Shown one piece after another: positions 35,456 to 43,902 of a DNA stretch of 64,000 nucleotides (position 1 is the stretch's first letter; the number at the start of each line of letters is the position of its first letter). The translations under genes and the position numbers were made by a program. Below the pieces are notes generated by a model. That model worked only from the letters and a program-made list of their open reading frames with translations. It made no database searches and was not told the origin of the DNA. This DNA is from CAINFV01 sp964409235 (lineage in GTDB: Bacteria > Chlamydiota > Chlamydiia > Chlamydiales > FEN-1388): contig CAYPCN010000002.1 of assembly GCA_964409235.1 (NCBI GenBank), positions 1 through 64,000 on the forward strand, in the 5' to 3' direction.

Positions 35456-35517
35456 ACTATTCGGCTCCTCGTGAGCTATCTAGAATACAGCATATTGTCA
35501 ATAATTGCGAACAAAGC

Positions 35518-37146
35518 CTACCCCTCTTTGTCATACATGAGAATATATCCCTGCTGCTGGAGTTGACGTTCTACCTCCTGGCTGTACGGAACGGTCTCCA
35601 CGCGATGATCGTCGTGCCGGACAAACGAGACGCCCTCAAGAGAACTGCGAGTGACTGCTGATTCCAGCGTCGTACTCTGCGGCTGGTCTTCAAGAAGGTA
35701 GGTAGAGTAATGCCCTGCCTCTGCAACTCCGGCATGCACCACGACCGCCTTAAGCCGGTACGACACGTGGCGGCCATCCTCGTGATGGAGCACGAGCGTC
35801 GGCGAAAGCTTCACCTTCGTCGGCACCTTGACGGCCTGCGTGCGACCCCATAATTTTTTTATCTCTTCATCCGTCAGGTGCAACGCCTGTATCGTCGATA
35901 CTTCCAACCCCATTTTCAGCTCCTCGACAGGAACCTCTTCTTCGCGAATCTGCCGCCAGAGGTGGACAAAGAAACAGGGCGGCTCCTGCCCACAAAACAT
36001 CTTCGTCTTCGTCACGTGCACTTTGTGCGACATCGTCGACAGCTTTGCCGAGATCGCCTCAAAATCTCGTTCTTTGTTGTTCTCAGATGCAAGGATAGAC
36101 TCTGGCTCGAGAATCTCCTCAACAACGCTCGTTTCAAGCGCAGATTGCGGCGCCACCTCGGCCTTGTCGTCGTCAGGCAACTGGATGATGAATAGGTTTC
36201 CGTCAGTCCTTTCTTGGCAGTCGATATTCGGAATCCAAAAATCGACCGTCAGCTCTTTGGGCCGTCGTTTCGCTTCAACATAGGAAAACAAAAACTCTCG
36301 GGAATCCATGATATCTTCAAACAGCCACGTGAGGAATTCCGTTGCATCCTGCTGTTTTCCCCCAGCAATGGAGGGATGATAATGCGCCATTTCCTTGACG
36401 AGTTCCCGCATTACCTGTTCTTCGGGCTCGATGCGCTCTGATGGCACTGTCGCATCAAAGGTGAGGAACAGCCGATGGAGATAGAGAGCTGTCATGCGCC
36501 GAGGAGCATCGTCCTTCTTCTCCGCCCGCTGCCATTCCTCAAGACGAGCGGCCTTGTTCTCAACGAGCGCGCGAAATGGGCTCGACGCCCACAACCCTTT
36601 CACACACGCATACACGTAGCACTTGTTGGATTGATTATGCAGCCCGGCGCAGCACAACGGCTGCGGAGGCCCCACCTTCTGAAGTTCTGCAGAGCCGGCA
36701 CTCTGACGCCGAGCTGAGTCAAGCTGTTCTTCTAAATCGAAAATGCGGCTCGTCGCCGCCTGAACAGACTCCGCCCGAGCGACATCAGGAAATTCGAGGA
36801 GCACGTCGAGCGCTTTCCGCGCCTGTTGCAACTGTACTTCCATCGAGCGAATGTCAGAAGGGGGAGGCAGAACAAGACCGGCTAGATGGCGAATCTTCGC
36901 ACTGATCAACGGGACGACAGTCTCTGAAATTTTAGGGGCAGACAAAGAGCGGGACTGCTGCACAACAAACACCGACAGCTGAAACAAGGCCTTGGTTACA
37001 GCTTCCTTCGTCGAAGACACCACCCCATGGAGCGCTTCAAACTGACGCACTCGCTGCCGAAGCGGTGCCATAGCTTCTTCAGATAACGCCCCCCGAACAC
37101 AATCAAGTTGAAGAGAGAGGCTCTGACAAAATTCATGGATGTTCAT
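35518..37146 (-). CDS. USP-type (peptidase C19) deubiquitinase, probable host-directed effector
   Basis: The 542-aa product has the three boxes of a ubiquitin-specific protease. The Cys box is CCAGLHNQSNKCYVYACVKGLW with Cys176, followed by GGKQQDATEFLTWLFEDI, as in eukaryotic USPs. The His box is YRLKAVVVHAGVAEAGHYSTYL with His479, and the downstream acidic residue is in FVRHDDH (Asp513). The chain closes with QQQGYILMYDKEG, like the YILFY end of USP folds. Residues 1-150 form a helical, coiled-coil-like extension. There is no classical signal peptide. Ubiquitin is absent from these bacteria, so the substrate should be host ubiquitin conjugates, with delivery perhaps by type III secretion (inference). 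An AT-rich leader lies upstream. Two related membrane-protein genes follow on the same strand further upstream. Confidence 0.85.
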   Translation of the reverse strand: MNIHEFCQSLSLQLDCVRGALSEEAMAPLRQRVRQFEALHGVVSSTKEAVTKALFQLSVFVVQQSRSLSAPKISETVVPLISAKIRHLAGLVLPPPSDIRSMEVQLQQARKALDVLLEFPDVARAESVQAATSRIFDLEEQLDSARRQSAGSAELQKVGPPQPLCCAGLHNQSNKCYVYACVKGLWASSPFRALVENKAARLEEWQRAEKKDDAPRRMTALYLHRLFLTFDATVPSERIEPEEQVMRELVKEMAHYHPSIAGGKQQDATEFLTWLFEDIMDSREFLFSYVEAKRRPKELTVDFWIPNIDCQERTDGNLFIIQLPDDDKAEVAPQSALETSVVEEILEPESILASENNKERDFEAISAKLSTMSHKVHVTKTKMFCGQEPPCFFVHLWRQIREEEVPVEELKMGLEVSTIQALHLTDEEIKKLWGRTQAVKVPTKVKLSPTLVLHHEDGRHVSYRLKAVVVHAGVAEAGHYSTYLLEDQPQSTTLESAVTRSSLEGVSFVRHDDHRVETVPYSQEVERQLQQQGYILMYDKEG

Positions 37147-37281
37147 GGTTAGAAACGTAATAGTAATTACAATAATTAAATATTATTCGAAAGATCCCGT
37201 GCTAGACTTATACACGAATGCAAGATTGCTAAGGTATACCAAATTCAATGAGCTATTTGGCGGCAGACCTCGTGCGGGGAT

Positions 37282-37303
37282 GGGAGGGGGGGGCACCCCT
37301 CCC
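37282..37303. other. GC-rich hairpin after the first membrane paralogue
   Basis: GGGAGGGG and CCCCTCCC form an 8-bp stem just downstream of the stop at 37312 (minus-strand sense). There is no U-tract, so it may be a terminator of another kind or chance. The 37147-37311 gap otherwise holds an AT-rich leader for the deubiquitinase and nothing else recognisable. Confidence 0.3.
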
Positions 37304-37311
37304 AGAGAAAG

Positions 37312-38952
37312 TCAGGGGAGAGAAAAGGCCTCCTGCAGGGCATGGGTATCAGCGGGCATATGGTGGGCGAGAAAGGTCGTGTACAGCTCACCAACTAATT
37401 TAAAACATCGATCGAAGATGGGACGCGAAGAGAGCGGCGGAAGGTCGGGCCGCGCGTTTCGTACGCGTTCTTCGTCAGCACAAAGATACGAAGCAAGGGC
37501 CATCTGGTCTGTAGCCGACATCTCCTGGAAGAGCAGCAGAATCTCGAGAATCTGGGATTGCCACTCTTCTAATCCTCCAGCAGCTCTCCCTTCGACCTTC
37601 CTCCCATCAATATCCACTATATCAGCGATTTCCATGTGATCGCTGCTCAACATCACAACGCGTTCGCGTCGTCTCAGCGGCGCTAGATGACAGTTGGGAA
37701 GGGTCCGAAGAATCCGGCCATTGCAAAGCCGCTCTTCCTGCACGGTAGCCGTCTCGCCATCCCTCAGAAGGACGTCAATATGCGCAAGTTGACGGCCATC
37801 GCGAAGAGCAAGATCCGTACGAGTCGCCTCTCTGTCCGCCAACAAAAGCTCTCGGTGTATCACTCGCAATGAGGTTGTGATCGTCCTCAGCGTAGCTCTG
37901 TGCATCACCGCCAGATAGGCTGTCGTCATATCCTCAACCTCATCTTTAGTGTAGAGGCGCTGCTGATGTACCGCCAGAGCCTCAGCACGCACACCGGCAA
38001 TGAAACGGCGGTGAAATGCTTCGAGAATGGGGTGAGCGACCTGCACAGGGCGACCAAAGTCGCCCGCCAATGCTGCCACCACATCAGGTCTATTCATTAC
38101 GTCATCCCCACGGTCTGCCACTACACGAGCCAGATCGCCCTCTTCAATCTCATCCTCAGAATCGTCCACAAACTCAAAGAAATGGTGCTCCTGCGGCACC
38201 ATCGCCACGTCGTCCTCATCATCAAAAGGCAGGCCCGCACCGCCTCTAAGAGCAGCCGCCATATCGCCCACAGGAGATGGCGTTGCTGGCACGCGGAGTA
38301 CTGTATCGTCATGGCCGACAGAACGGCGAGGCTCCTCTATGTGGGGCAGTGCTGCGCGAGCCCTCTGTTGTACTTCGGCTATCGCTCTCAACCAGATGAC
38401 CTTGAGGCCATCTGTTCCGGATCTGTCGGCCCCTGTATCATCGATCTGACGCATGGCCTGCATGACGATATTCCAACGATGTGTTTGATCCGCGCTAATG
38501 GCGTGGAACCATGTGCGAGGGCGGCCATTGCCCGTGGGGACAGCGCTAGAGTCTATTTGTACCTTATATATCAGACCGAGGAACAGCAAGAGGCGATGTA
38601 CGCGCAGCAGGCCGAAGGTCAGCTCAGGAGTGATGACGCCCTGTAAAGAACACAAGACCCGCAGCGCAAGAAGAGAAACCGCTAGAACAGCAGCAACACC
38701 TGTTCGAGCAACGGCCTCGGCAGACCATCGTCCATGCATGAGGACGATCGCAATCTTCCCCGCGCGTTTCCACGAGCGCGCCACAACATCCATGGCGCCT
38801 TTGACAGTCGCCCCCAGGCTTGCCAGCCGAGCAAGCGCCAGATATCCAATGGCCTGGATCTTGGGCTGCACGCCCGGCGTACGAAACAACGATAGCGCCT
38901 CAGAACAGCACGTCGAAGCACCGGCATGCAACTCGTAGATGGACATAGTCAT
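37312..38952 (-). CDS. membrane protein, tandem paralogue 1 (546 aa), unknown function
   Basis: The protein aligns along its length with its neighbour at 38969-40330. Both start MT-(M/I)-(S/A)-(I/V)-YE. Both have hydrophobic segments near 70-150 containing GVITPELTFGLLRVHRLLLFLGLIY, and both have the signature YTKDEVEDMTTAYLAVMHRAT. This copy carries an extra acidic insert of about 100 residues (FDDEDDVAM, VDDSEDEIEEGD), which is mostly absent from the partner. The C-terminal region (GGLEEWQSQILEILLLFQEMSATDQMALASYLCADEERVR) is conserved in both. Bilobed hydrophobic segments followed by a soluble tail recall chlamydial inclusion-membrane proteins, but that is inference. The start at 38952 has GGAGAG upstream; the frame extends further but without similarity to the paralogue. 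Confidence 0.78.
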   Translation of the reverse strand: MTMSIYELHAGASTCCSEALSLFRTPGVQPKIQAIGYLALARLASLGATVKGAMDVVARSWKRAGKIAIVLMHGRWSAEAVARTGVAAVLAVSLLALRVLCSLQGVITPELTFGLLRVHRLLLFLGLIYKVQIDSSAVPTGNGRPRTWFHAISADQTHRWNIVMQAMRQIDDTGADRSGTDGLKVIWLRAIAEVQQRARAALPHIEEPRRSVGHDDTVLRVPATPSPVGDMAAALRGGAGLPFDDEDDVAMVPQEHHFFEFVDDSEDEIEEGDLARVVADRGDDVMNRPDVVAALAGDFGRPVQVAHPILEAFHRRFIAGVRAEALAVHQQRLYTKDEVEDMTTAYLAVMHRATLRTITTSLRVIHRELLLADREATRTDLALRDGRQLAHIDVLLRDGETATVQEERLCNGRILRTLPNCHLAPLRRRERVVMLSSDHMEIADIVDIDGRKVEGRAAGGLEEWQSQILEILLLFQEMSATDQMALASYLCADEERVRNARPDLPPLSSRPIFDRCFKLVGELYTTFLAHHMPADTHALQEAFSLP

Positions 38953-38968
38953 GGGGAGCTCTCCGATC

Positions 38969-40330
38969 TTAGATAGTAAATGCCGCTTGCAGCGCCCTCG
39001 TGTCCGAAGACAGATGGTGCGCCACAAATGCGGTGTAAAATTCAACGATGAGTTTGAAGCATCGGTTGATGACAGGATCGAGGGCCAGCGGTACAAGATC
39101 GGGACGCGCCGTTCGCATCCGTCCCTCATCCGAACACAGATGGCATAGCAGGGCGTCGCTCGTTGCCGGAGACATCCCGCGGACCAACAGGAGCAGCTCT
39201 ATACAATGCTGTTTCCACGCCTCAAGTCCACCAGCAGACACCCCTTCAATGGCATGGCCGTCGGCGACGACTATATCATCGACACAGACCTTCTCACCAG
39301 CACGCAACATCCTGTGCTCAATAGTACGCGACTCGCCGATGGGAGCAACAGCTGTCTCCATTCTCATGACGTGGCCACCGGGCAGCAGCTCTTCTTTCAC
39401 ACAACACGGCGTCCCGTCATCTAAGAGGACTTCTCTGATCCTCACCCTCTTGTCCCCGCCAACATTCACGATCACCTCTGTCAGCTGGGGCTCTCGGAGG
39501 GTCAGCTCTCGTTCGCACAGCTGGAAGGTCTCGCACACCGTTCGATAGGTAGCTCGATACAGTACGGCAAGGAAGGCGGTGGTCATATCCTCTACTTCAT
39601 CTTGCGTGTAGAGACCTGCGTGGCAGACAGCGAGAGCCTCGCGATGGATGTTTGAGGTCAGCTTCGCTTGGAACACCTCGAGAATCGGATGCGGAACCTG
39701 AACAGCACGATTAAATTCTTCCACCACCAGGGCAAGTTCATCCGCCAGTGCCTGACCTTCTTCTGGCGCCCAGATGTCGTTATAGAATGTCAGTGTTGAA
39801 ATCGTTCCATGCCGTGCTTCAACAGAATCAATTCGTCGCAGGACTCTGTCTACAATGTTCGTCCGCCATCGCAGCTCGTTGATACGAGAGGTCAGCATAT
39901 CTAACGGAGGAGGCAGGATGCCAATTATGGGAAATTGTGCTCGGTAGAGAAGCCCTAAGAACAGCAAAAACCGATGAACTCTCAAAACACCATATGTCAA
40001 TTCTGGAGAAACGACTCCTGCCAAAGAACTGAAAAAGCGAAGGGCCATCACGGCTACACAAAGGGCTGTGGCAATCGCCATGCGCACGAATGAATTGCAC
40101 GACAACCGCTCCGCAAAGGGGATGACTATAATTTTTATCACGCGCTTCAGAGATAAGAGAAAGACATCTGCAGTTGCCTTTGCACAGGCCGCCAAGCTAC
40201 AGAGACGAGCGCCAACAAGACAGGCGATAGCTTCAAGCTTAGGGGGAACGCGTGGTGCTGTGATCGCCTCTTTTGCCTCCGTGCACATTTGCATACTGAC
40301 AGCTTGCATCTCATACACGGCAATAGTCAT
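38969..40330 (-). CDS. membrane protein, tandem paralogue 2 (453 aa), unknown function
   Basis: This is the paralogue of the gene at 37312-38952, 16 bp upstream of it. Shared blocks are GVVSPELTYGVLRVHRFLLFLGLLY, VPHPILEVFQAK, YTQDEVEDMTTAFLAVLYRAT, GGLEAWKQHCIELLLLVRGMS and INRCFKLIVEFYTAFVAHHLSSDTRALQAAF. The N-terminal 150 residues contain about three hydrophobic segments and the rest is soluble. The start ATG at 40330 has GGAGGG 6 nt upstream. The frame extends to a TTG at 40360 inside the palindromic repeat 40348-40482, so the element lies directly in the upstream region. No known family. The position beside a deubiquitinase suggests a host-interaction cluster. Confidence 0.78.
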   Translation of the reverse strand: MTIAVYEMQAVSMQMCTEAKEAITAPRVPPKLEAIACLVGARLCSLAACAKATADVFLLSLKRVIKIIVIPFAERLSCNSFVRMAIATALCVAVMALRFFSSLAGVVSPELTYGVLRVHRFLLFLGLLYRAQFPIIGILPPPLDMLTSRINELRWRTNIVDRVLRRIDSVEARHGTISTLTFYNDIWAPEEGQALADELALVVEEFNRAVQVPHPILEVFQAKLTSNIHREALAVCHAGLYTQDEVEDMTTAFLAVLYRATYRTVCETFQLCERELTLREPQLTEVIVNVGGDKRVRIREVLLDDGTPCCVKEELLPGGHVMRMETAVAPIGESRTIEHRMLRAGEKVCVDDIVVADGHAIEGVSAGGLEAWKQHCIELLLLVRGMSPATSDALLCHLCSDEGRMRTARPDLVPLALDPVINRCFKLIVEFYTAFVAHHLSSDTRALQAAFTI

Positions 40331-40347
40331 CGCTTTCCCTCCAGCTA

Positions 40348-40482
40348 GAGCCATTTGCAATGCGCCTTTTGGAAGATGGAGTTGAATCTATCCAGAACTT
40401 CCTCACCCGTATGTCAGGGGTGAGGTAGCTCGATCCAAAAATCTCTCACCTCTCCTCTAAAAATCCGCATCGCAAATGGCTC
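40348..40482. repeat. complete GAGCCAT palindromic element (135 bp)
   Basis: The termini GAGCCATTTGCAATGCG (40348-40364) and CGCATCGCAAATGGCTC (40466-40482) are inverted repeats. Inside is a stem CCTCACCC/GGGTGAGG near 40401-40426 around TATGTCAG. The left half is type A (GCCTTTTGGA) and the right half type B (CTCTAAAAATCC). The rest of the 40331-40639 gap, 40483-40639, shows nothing I recognise. Confidence 0.85.
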
Positions 40483-40639
40483 GGATATTTCCTGCTCACA
40501 CTGGATGATGAATACCAAACCAGTATAAAGGGCGGGTAAAGCATACAGACAGAGAACGCTTGGGTACGCCACAAGCCGATTGGCGCATGGCAGGCCCTCA
40601 TGCTGGATCTCGCCTATTCAGTACGAAGACGGGGCGTAT

Positions 40640-42274
40640 CTACGCCGTGACCGCCTGTCTCTTCTGCTCAGACCGTACTTCCTGCTCTAGGCGGCCCACA
40701 TCACACCCATCATAGTCCACAAACTGAAAAAACCGCTCAAAATGAGGGATGGCGTCGCATACGCTGCGCGCCATTTGCTGCGCCACAATCCGATAGCAGA
40801 TATGGCCGGCGCTCTGTGATCGCAACTCAGTCAGCCATTGCAGCGCTCGCAGGTTGAGGGTCAAATACCAGCGAATGTTGTAGGCCATGGGAACGAGATA
40901 CTGCGCCTCTTCAGGAAGTTCCGTAGAAATGATATCGAACGCAGCTTTCGCACCCTCCATAGCAGCATGGTACTCTTTTTCCAGACCGCTTTCTACGAGC
41001 TCCTTGGGAGTAAAATAGCCATAATTGCACGTAAGGAGTTGTCGCTCCTGCGTCAGGACGCGATGGCGTTGCAAATCGCGATAGGCTCCAAAATCCGCAA
41101 CTACTTCAAAGGTAAAGAACGCGTTTTCCAATGCTCTCGGAGACTTGTTACGCCGCATTTCACGATGCGCACAGGCAGCATCTAGAATCTTGCCCAGTTC
41201 TTCCTCAGGAAGCGCTCGGCAGTACTCTACAAGCGCAGCCATTCCAACATCGCAATCCTGATACAAGAGCGCAGCAGCGACCTTTACCACCGCCTCTGGA
41301 TCATGAGCAAGAAGGCGGACGGAAGGCGAGGAGAGATTCTTCTCGTCGTGCGGGACATTGGCCGCCAGTGCTTGAAGATCGGCGCGCATGGCCTCTTGGA
41401 ATTGCGCGTACTGCACATGGGTTTTGTGGTGAGTCTCCGCCCTTCGAACAAAAGAGGGGATCACTTTCGCTAACTCCTCGTACGATGCCCGGCCGATCTC
41501 GCACAGCTCGGAGAGATTCTGGACCTGCAGCTTATGCAAGAGCCCCTCATAAAAGCGGCCGTTGCCGAAAAGGCCAATATTCGTCAGCGTCGATGCTGGG
41601 AGCAGCCCTCTGACGCAATCCAAGACCTTCGCACGAATGGCAGCCGTATACGCATTGGTCGACACGTCGGGATCCTTTGGATAGCGTATCGTCATGAAGG
41701 TGGTCAGCGGTGGAATGAGCCGTGAATAGGTGTCAAACAGCATGTTACAGGTGTTGATATACAATGATTTCCATGCTGACGTCATGAGAACCGGTTCGCG
41801 ATGGAACAGGTACTCGCCGTGCACCTTCTGATCAAAATAGATGTACCGTGTGGACTTTTCGAGCGGCGAACCACCAAGGCGACACTCTTCAATGGCCTTT
41901 GCTGCGATCATCGAGACATTTTCAATAGCTAAATGAGCGCCACCAAGCTCGCCTATGGAGTCATCGCCATACCCATCTAAAATGCGATCATAAAATTTTT
42001 GAGCCTTTTGTATCGCCGAAAGCTGTTCTTCAGGTCGCCTCTCACAGCCGACGTCTCTGGCATCTTCAAGGCCGGACTCCTCTTGATTGAAAAGGAACTC
42101 GCGTAAGAGCAGTGCCCGTAAGCCCAATGTCGATCTAGAATAGCGAGAGAAAAGCGCGCCTTTAACGACCTCGGGGAGATTGTAGAGAGCAAAGATAGGG
42201 CGTTTTGTATTGGTCACAAAATGGCCTAACAGCGCCTCCTGTTCAGGCGTGAACTCGTCAAACGATTGGGTCAT
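40640..42274 (-). CDS. thyX: FAD-dependent thymidylate synthase ThyX, long chlamydial type
   Basis: The 544-residue protein makes dTMP from dUMP using methylenetetrahydrofolate and FAD. It appears as two ThyX-like halves. The N-terminal half holds LDGYGDDSIGELGGAHLAIENVSMIAAKAIEECRLGGSPLEKSTRYI. The C-terminal half holds DLQRHRVLTQERQLL, an RHR core without the usual Ser seven residues later, and LNLRALQWLTELRSQSAGHICYRIVAQQM. Standard ThyX is 220-250 aa; chlamydial ThyX is known to be about 530 aa. ATG 42274 has GGGGGA 8 nt upstream; ATG 42280 is too close. The 5' leader is strongly structured (42290-42398). It stands alone on the minus strand. Confidence 0.88.
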   Translation of the reverse strand: MTQSFDEFTPEQEALLGHFVTNTKRPIFALYNLPEVVKGALFSRYSRSTLGLRALLLREFLFNQEESGLEDARDVGCERRPEEQLSAIQKAQKFYDRILDGYGDDSIGELGGAHLAIENVSMIAAKAIEECRLGGSPLEKSTRYIYFDQKVHGEYLFHREPVLMTSAWKSLYINTCNMLFDTYSRLIPPLTTFMTIRYPKDPDVSTNAYTAAIRAKVLDCVRGLLPASTLTNIGLFGNGRFYEGLLHKLQVQNLSELCEIGRASYEELAKVIPSFVRRAETHHKTHVQYAQFQEAMRADLQALAANVPHDEKNLSSPSVRLLAHDPEAVVKVAAALLYQDCDVGMAALVEYCRALPEEELGKILDAACAHREMRRNKSPRALENAFFTFEVVADFGAYRDLQRHRVLTQERQLLTCNYGYFTPKELVESGLEKEYHAAMEGAKAAFDIISTELPEEAQYLVPMAYNIRWYLTLNLRALQWLTELRSQSAGHICYRIVAQQMARSVCDAIPHFERFFQFVDYDGCDVGRLEQEVRSEQKRQAVTA

Positions 42275-42289
42275 ACACATCTTCCCCCG

Positions 42290-42398
42290 ATAGGTACTAG
42301 CATTGTGGCGATGAGCGTTGAGAAGAAATTAATAGCCTTGCCAGCTCGGTGCGGGCAAGGTCCTTCAAGGACCGCAGAGCACATGGCTCAGTACCTAT
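42290..42398 (-). promoter_or_regulatory. structured 5' leader upstream of thyX
   Basis: ATAGGTACT (42290-42298) and AGTACCTAT (42390-42398) form a perfect 9-bp outer stem. It encloses CCTTGCC/GGCAAGG (42336-42360) and TCCTT/AAGGA (42361-42371), making a branched fold that ends 16 bp before the thyX start. It could be a leader control element, a small RNA or an inserted repeat. It also contains one GAGCCAT-like end (42379-42389). Confidence 0.45.
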
Positions 42399-42442
42399 TG
42401 GTATATCAAGGAGCTGACCAATATCGCAAGAGTTGGAGACAC

Positions 42443-42525
42443 GAGCCATGTGCGATAAGCCTTTTGAAGGCTAGAGGAGGATCTTTTTGGCCGAATCTCC
42501 CTAAAAGGCCCATCGCACATGGCTC
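42443..42525. repeat. complete GAGCCAT palindromic element (83 bp)
   Basis: GAGCCATGTGCGAT at 42443-42456 and ATCGCACATGGCTC at 42512-42525 are perfect 14-bp inverted termini. Both inner flanks are type A (CCTTTTGAAGG and CCTAAAAGG), giving a symmetrical copy. Confidence 0.9.
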
Positions 42526-42609
42526 ACACTGTCAGGGGTTTCCGGAAATCCAGCAGCGAAAAACCGGGCTACACGCCTTATCACACAAACAAAGAAATCT
42601 CTCCGTGGA

Positions 42610-42682
42610 TGGAGCGTATCGGACTCGAACCGATCGCCTCAACAATGCCATTGTTGCGCTCTACCAGATGAGCTAACGCCCC
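42610..42682 (-). tRNA. tRNA-Ala(GGC)
   Basis: The minus strand folds as a 73-nt cloverleaf: acceptor GGGGCGT/ACGCTCC, D-arm AGCTCATCTGGTAGAGC, anticodon arm CAACA-ATGGCAT-TGTTG with anticodon GGC, and T-arm with GGTTCGAGTCC. The 3' CCA is not encoded. The flanking gap 42526-42609 shows nothing further. Confidence 0.95.
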
Positions 42683-42738
42683 AGAGGTAGATTGATGGTA
42701 GGGAAGACCTCTCTTTTGTCTCAAGAGATTTTCTCCTC

Positions 42739-42860
42739 GAGCCATGTGCGATGTGGATTTTTAGAGCAGAAACGGGAGATATTTGGATCGATCTACTGTA
42801 AAAACCGACGAAGCCCCGTGTGCCCTGACATATGGGTGAAGAGGTTCGGGTAGATTCGTC
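42739..42860. repeat. degenerate GAGCCAT palindromic element
   Basis: GAGCCATGTGCGATGTGG followed by ATTTTTAGAG is an intact type B left half. GCCCTGACATATGGGTGAAGAGG near 42822 matches the inner stem of the 40348-40482 copy in inverse orientation. The right terminus is not recognisable. It fills the gap between tRNA-Ala and the mvaD stop. Confidence 0.6.
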
Positions 42861-42900
42861 CTACTCTATCCTCCAGCTCGCCTCCTATTGCGCCTCTCTG

Positions 42901-43902
42901 TCAAGGAGGCAACAAACCGACAGGGCGGGCCTGCGGAAAGCGCTGAAAAACGGCTGCTGCGTCTTTATTGAGGAACAGTAGCTTGAGATTCGGGCCAGCA
43001 TCCATCGTACAATAGAGCTCTACCCCTTCTCTTCGAGCCTGCCATACGGCGTTCATAGCGGCCACGGTCTCCTCGCGCCAGTAGCAGATGGGTGGGGAAG
43101 CCGTCAACATGGAGGCGTGCATCATCAACGCATTGCGTTCGACCGTTTGCCCAAAATGCGAGAAATTCCGATCGTTGATGCTCTGCGTAATCGATGCGAT
43201 ATCCTTTGCGACCTGCTCTGGCCAGAGCGTATACATCGGCGATGTTTCCACAGACCGACGCATCGCCTCGCGGGAGGAGATCGGCTTTTCGTCCGACGAG
43301 AGCATGAGAACAGCGAGGGTAAGCTCAGGCCACCAGCCCTCATACGGAATTGCATACGAATCACACCCATCTGCCAACACGCCCTTTTGCCATAGGACAA
43401 AGCCGGGGTAGAGAGAACGACACGCACTACCACTGCCAAGGCGGGCAAGGCAGGAAAGCGCTCGGCGGTCGCATCGCCAGCCGAAGAACTGGTTCAACGC
43501 CAGCGTGAGAGCAGCAAATCCTGACGCAGAAGATGCGAGTCCCGCAGCCGTAGGAATCGCATTGGTCGTCGACACAGAGAAGGCAAACGAAGGCGTTGGA
43601 CGAAAGAGATCGAGGAACTGCACGCACCGCCGGTAAAAGGAAGAGTCGCGCGACATAGGTTGTGAGTTGGCGACCACCTCATCATGCGATAGAGCCTGGC
43701 GCACCGTTGTCGTCGTGTGAAGATCGAGAGCAACAGAGAAGCTGTCCGTCACGGGCAGGTGTAGCTCTTCGTCGCGTTTCCCCCAGTATTTTGCGAGAGC
43801 GATATTCACAGGGGCTGACGCTGTAGAGGCATCGACAACAGGAGCCCATGATGGCGGGAGAAGACGGGCGGCCGCTTCTTGTTGGCGCGCTATGGAGGAC
43901 AT
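42901..43902 (-). CDS. mvaD: diphosphomevalonate decarboxylase
   Basis: The 333-residue GHMP-fold enzyme makes isopentenyl diphosphate from mevalonate diphosphate with ATP. Family blocks are clear: ASAPVNIALAKYWGKRDEELHLPVTDSFSVAL at the N-terminus, NAIPTAAGLASSASGFAALTLAL (ATP loop with PTAAGLASSASG) and LGSGSACRSLYPGFVLWQKG (the GSGSACRS signature), with a catalytic Asp expected in YCTMDAGPNLKLLF. The ATG at 43902 has GAGG 6 nt upstream and overlaps the preceding kinase gene by 13 bp. It is last of three mevalonate genes. The start and core fit mvaD rather than another GHMP kinase. Confidence 0.93.
   Translation of the reverse strand: MSSIARQQEAAARLLPPSWAPVVDASTASAPVNIALAKYWGKRDEELHLPVTDSFSVALDLHTTTTVRQALSHDEVVANSQPMSRDSSFYRRCVQFLDLFRPTPSFAFSVSTTNAIPTAAGLASSASGFAALTLALNQFFGWRCDRRALSCLARLGSGSACRSLYPGFVLWQKGVLADGCDSYAIPYEGWWPELTLAVLMLSSDEKPISSREAMRRSVETSPMYTLWPEQVAKDIASITQSINDRNFSHFGQTVERNALMMHASMLTASPPICYWREETVAAMNAVWQARREGVELYCTMDAGPNLKLLFLNKDAAAVFQRFPQARPVGLLPP

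Noticed and set aside
37282..37303. Rho-independent terminator at the G-run hairpin
   Set aside because: No T-tract follows on either strand; it is listed only as a hairpin.
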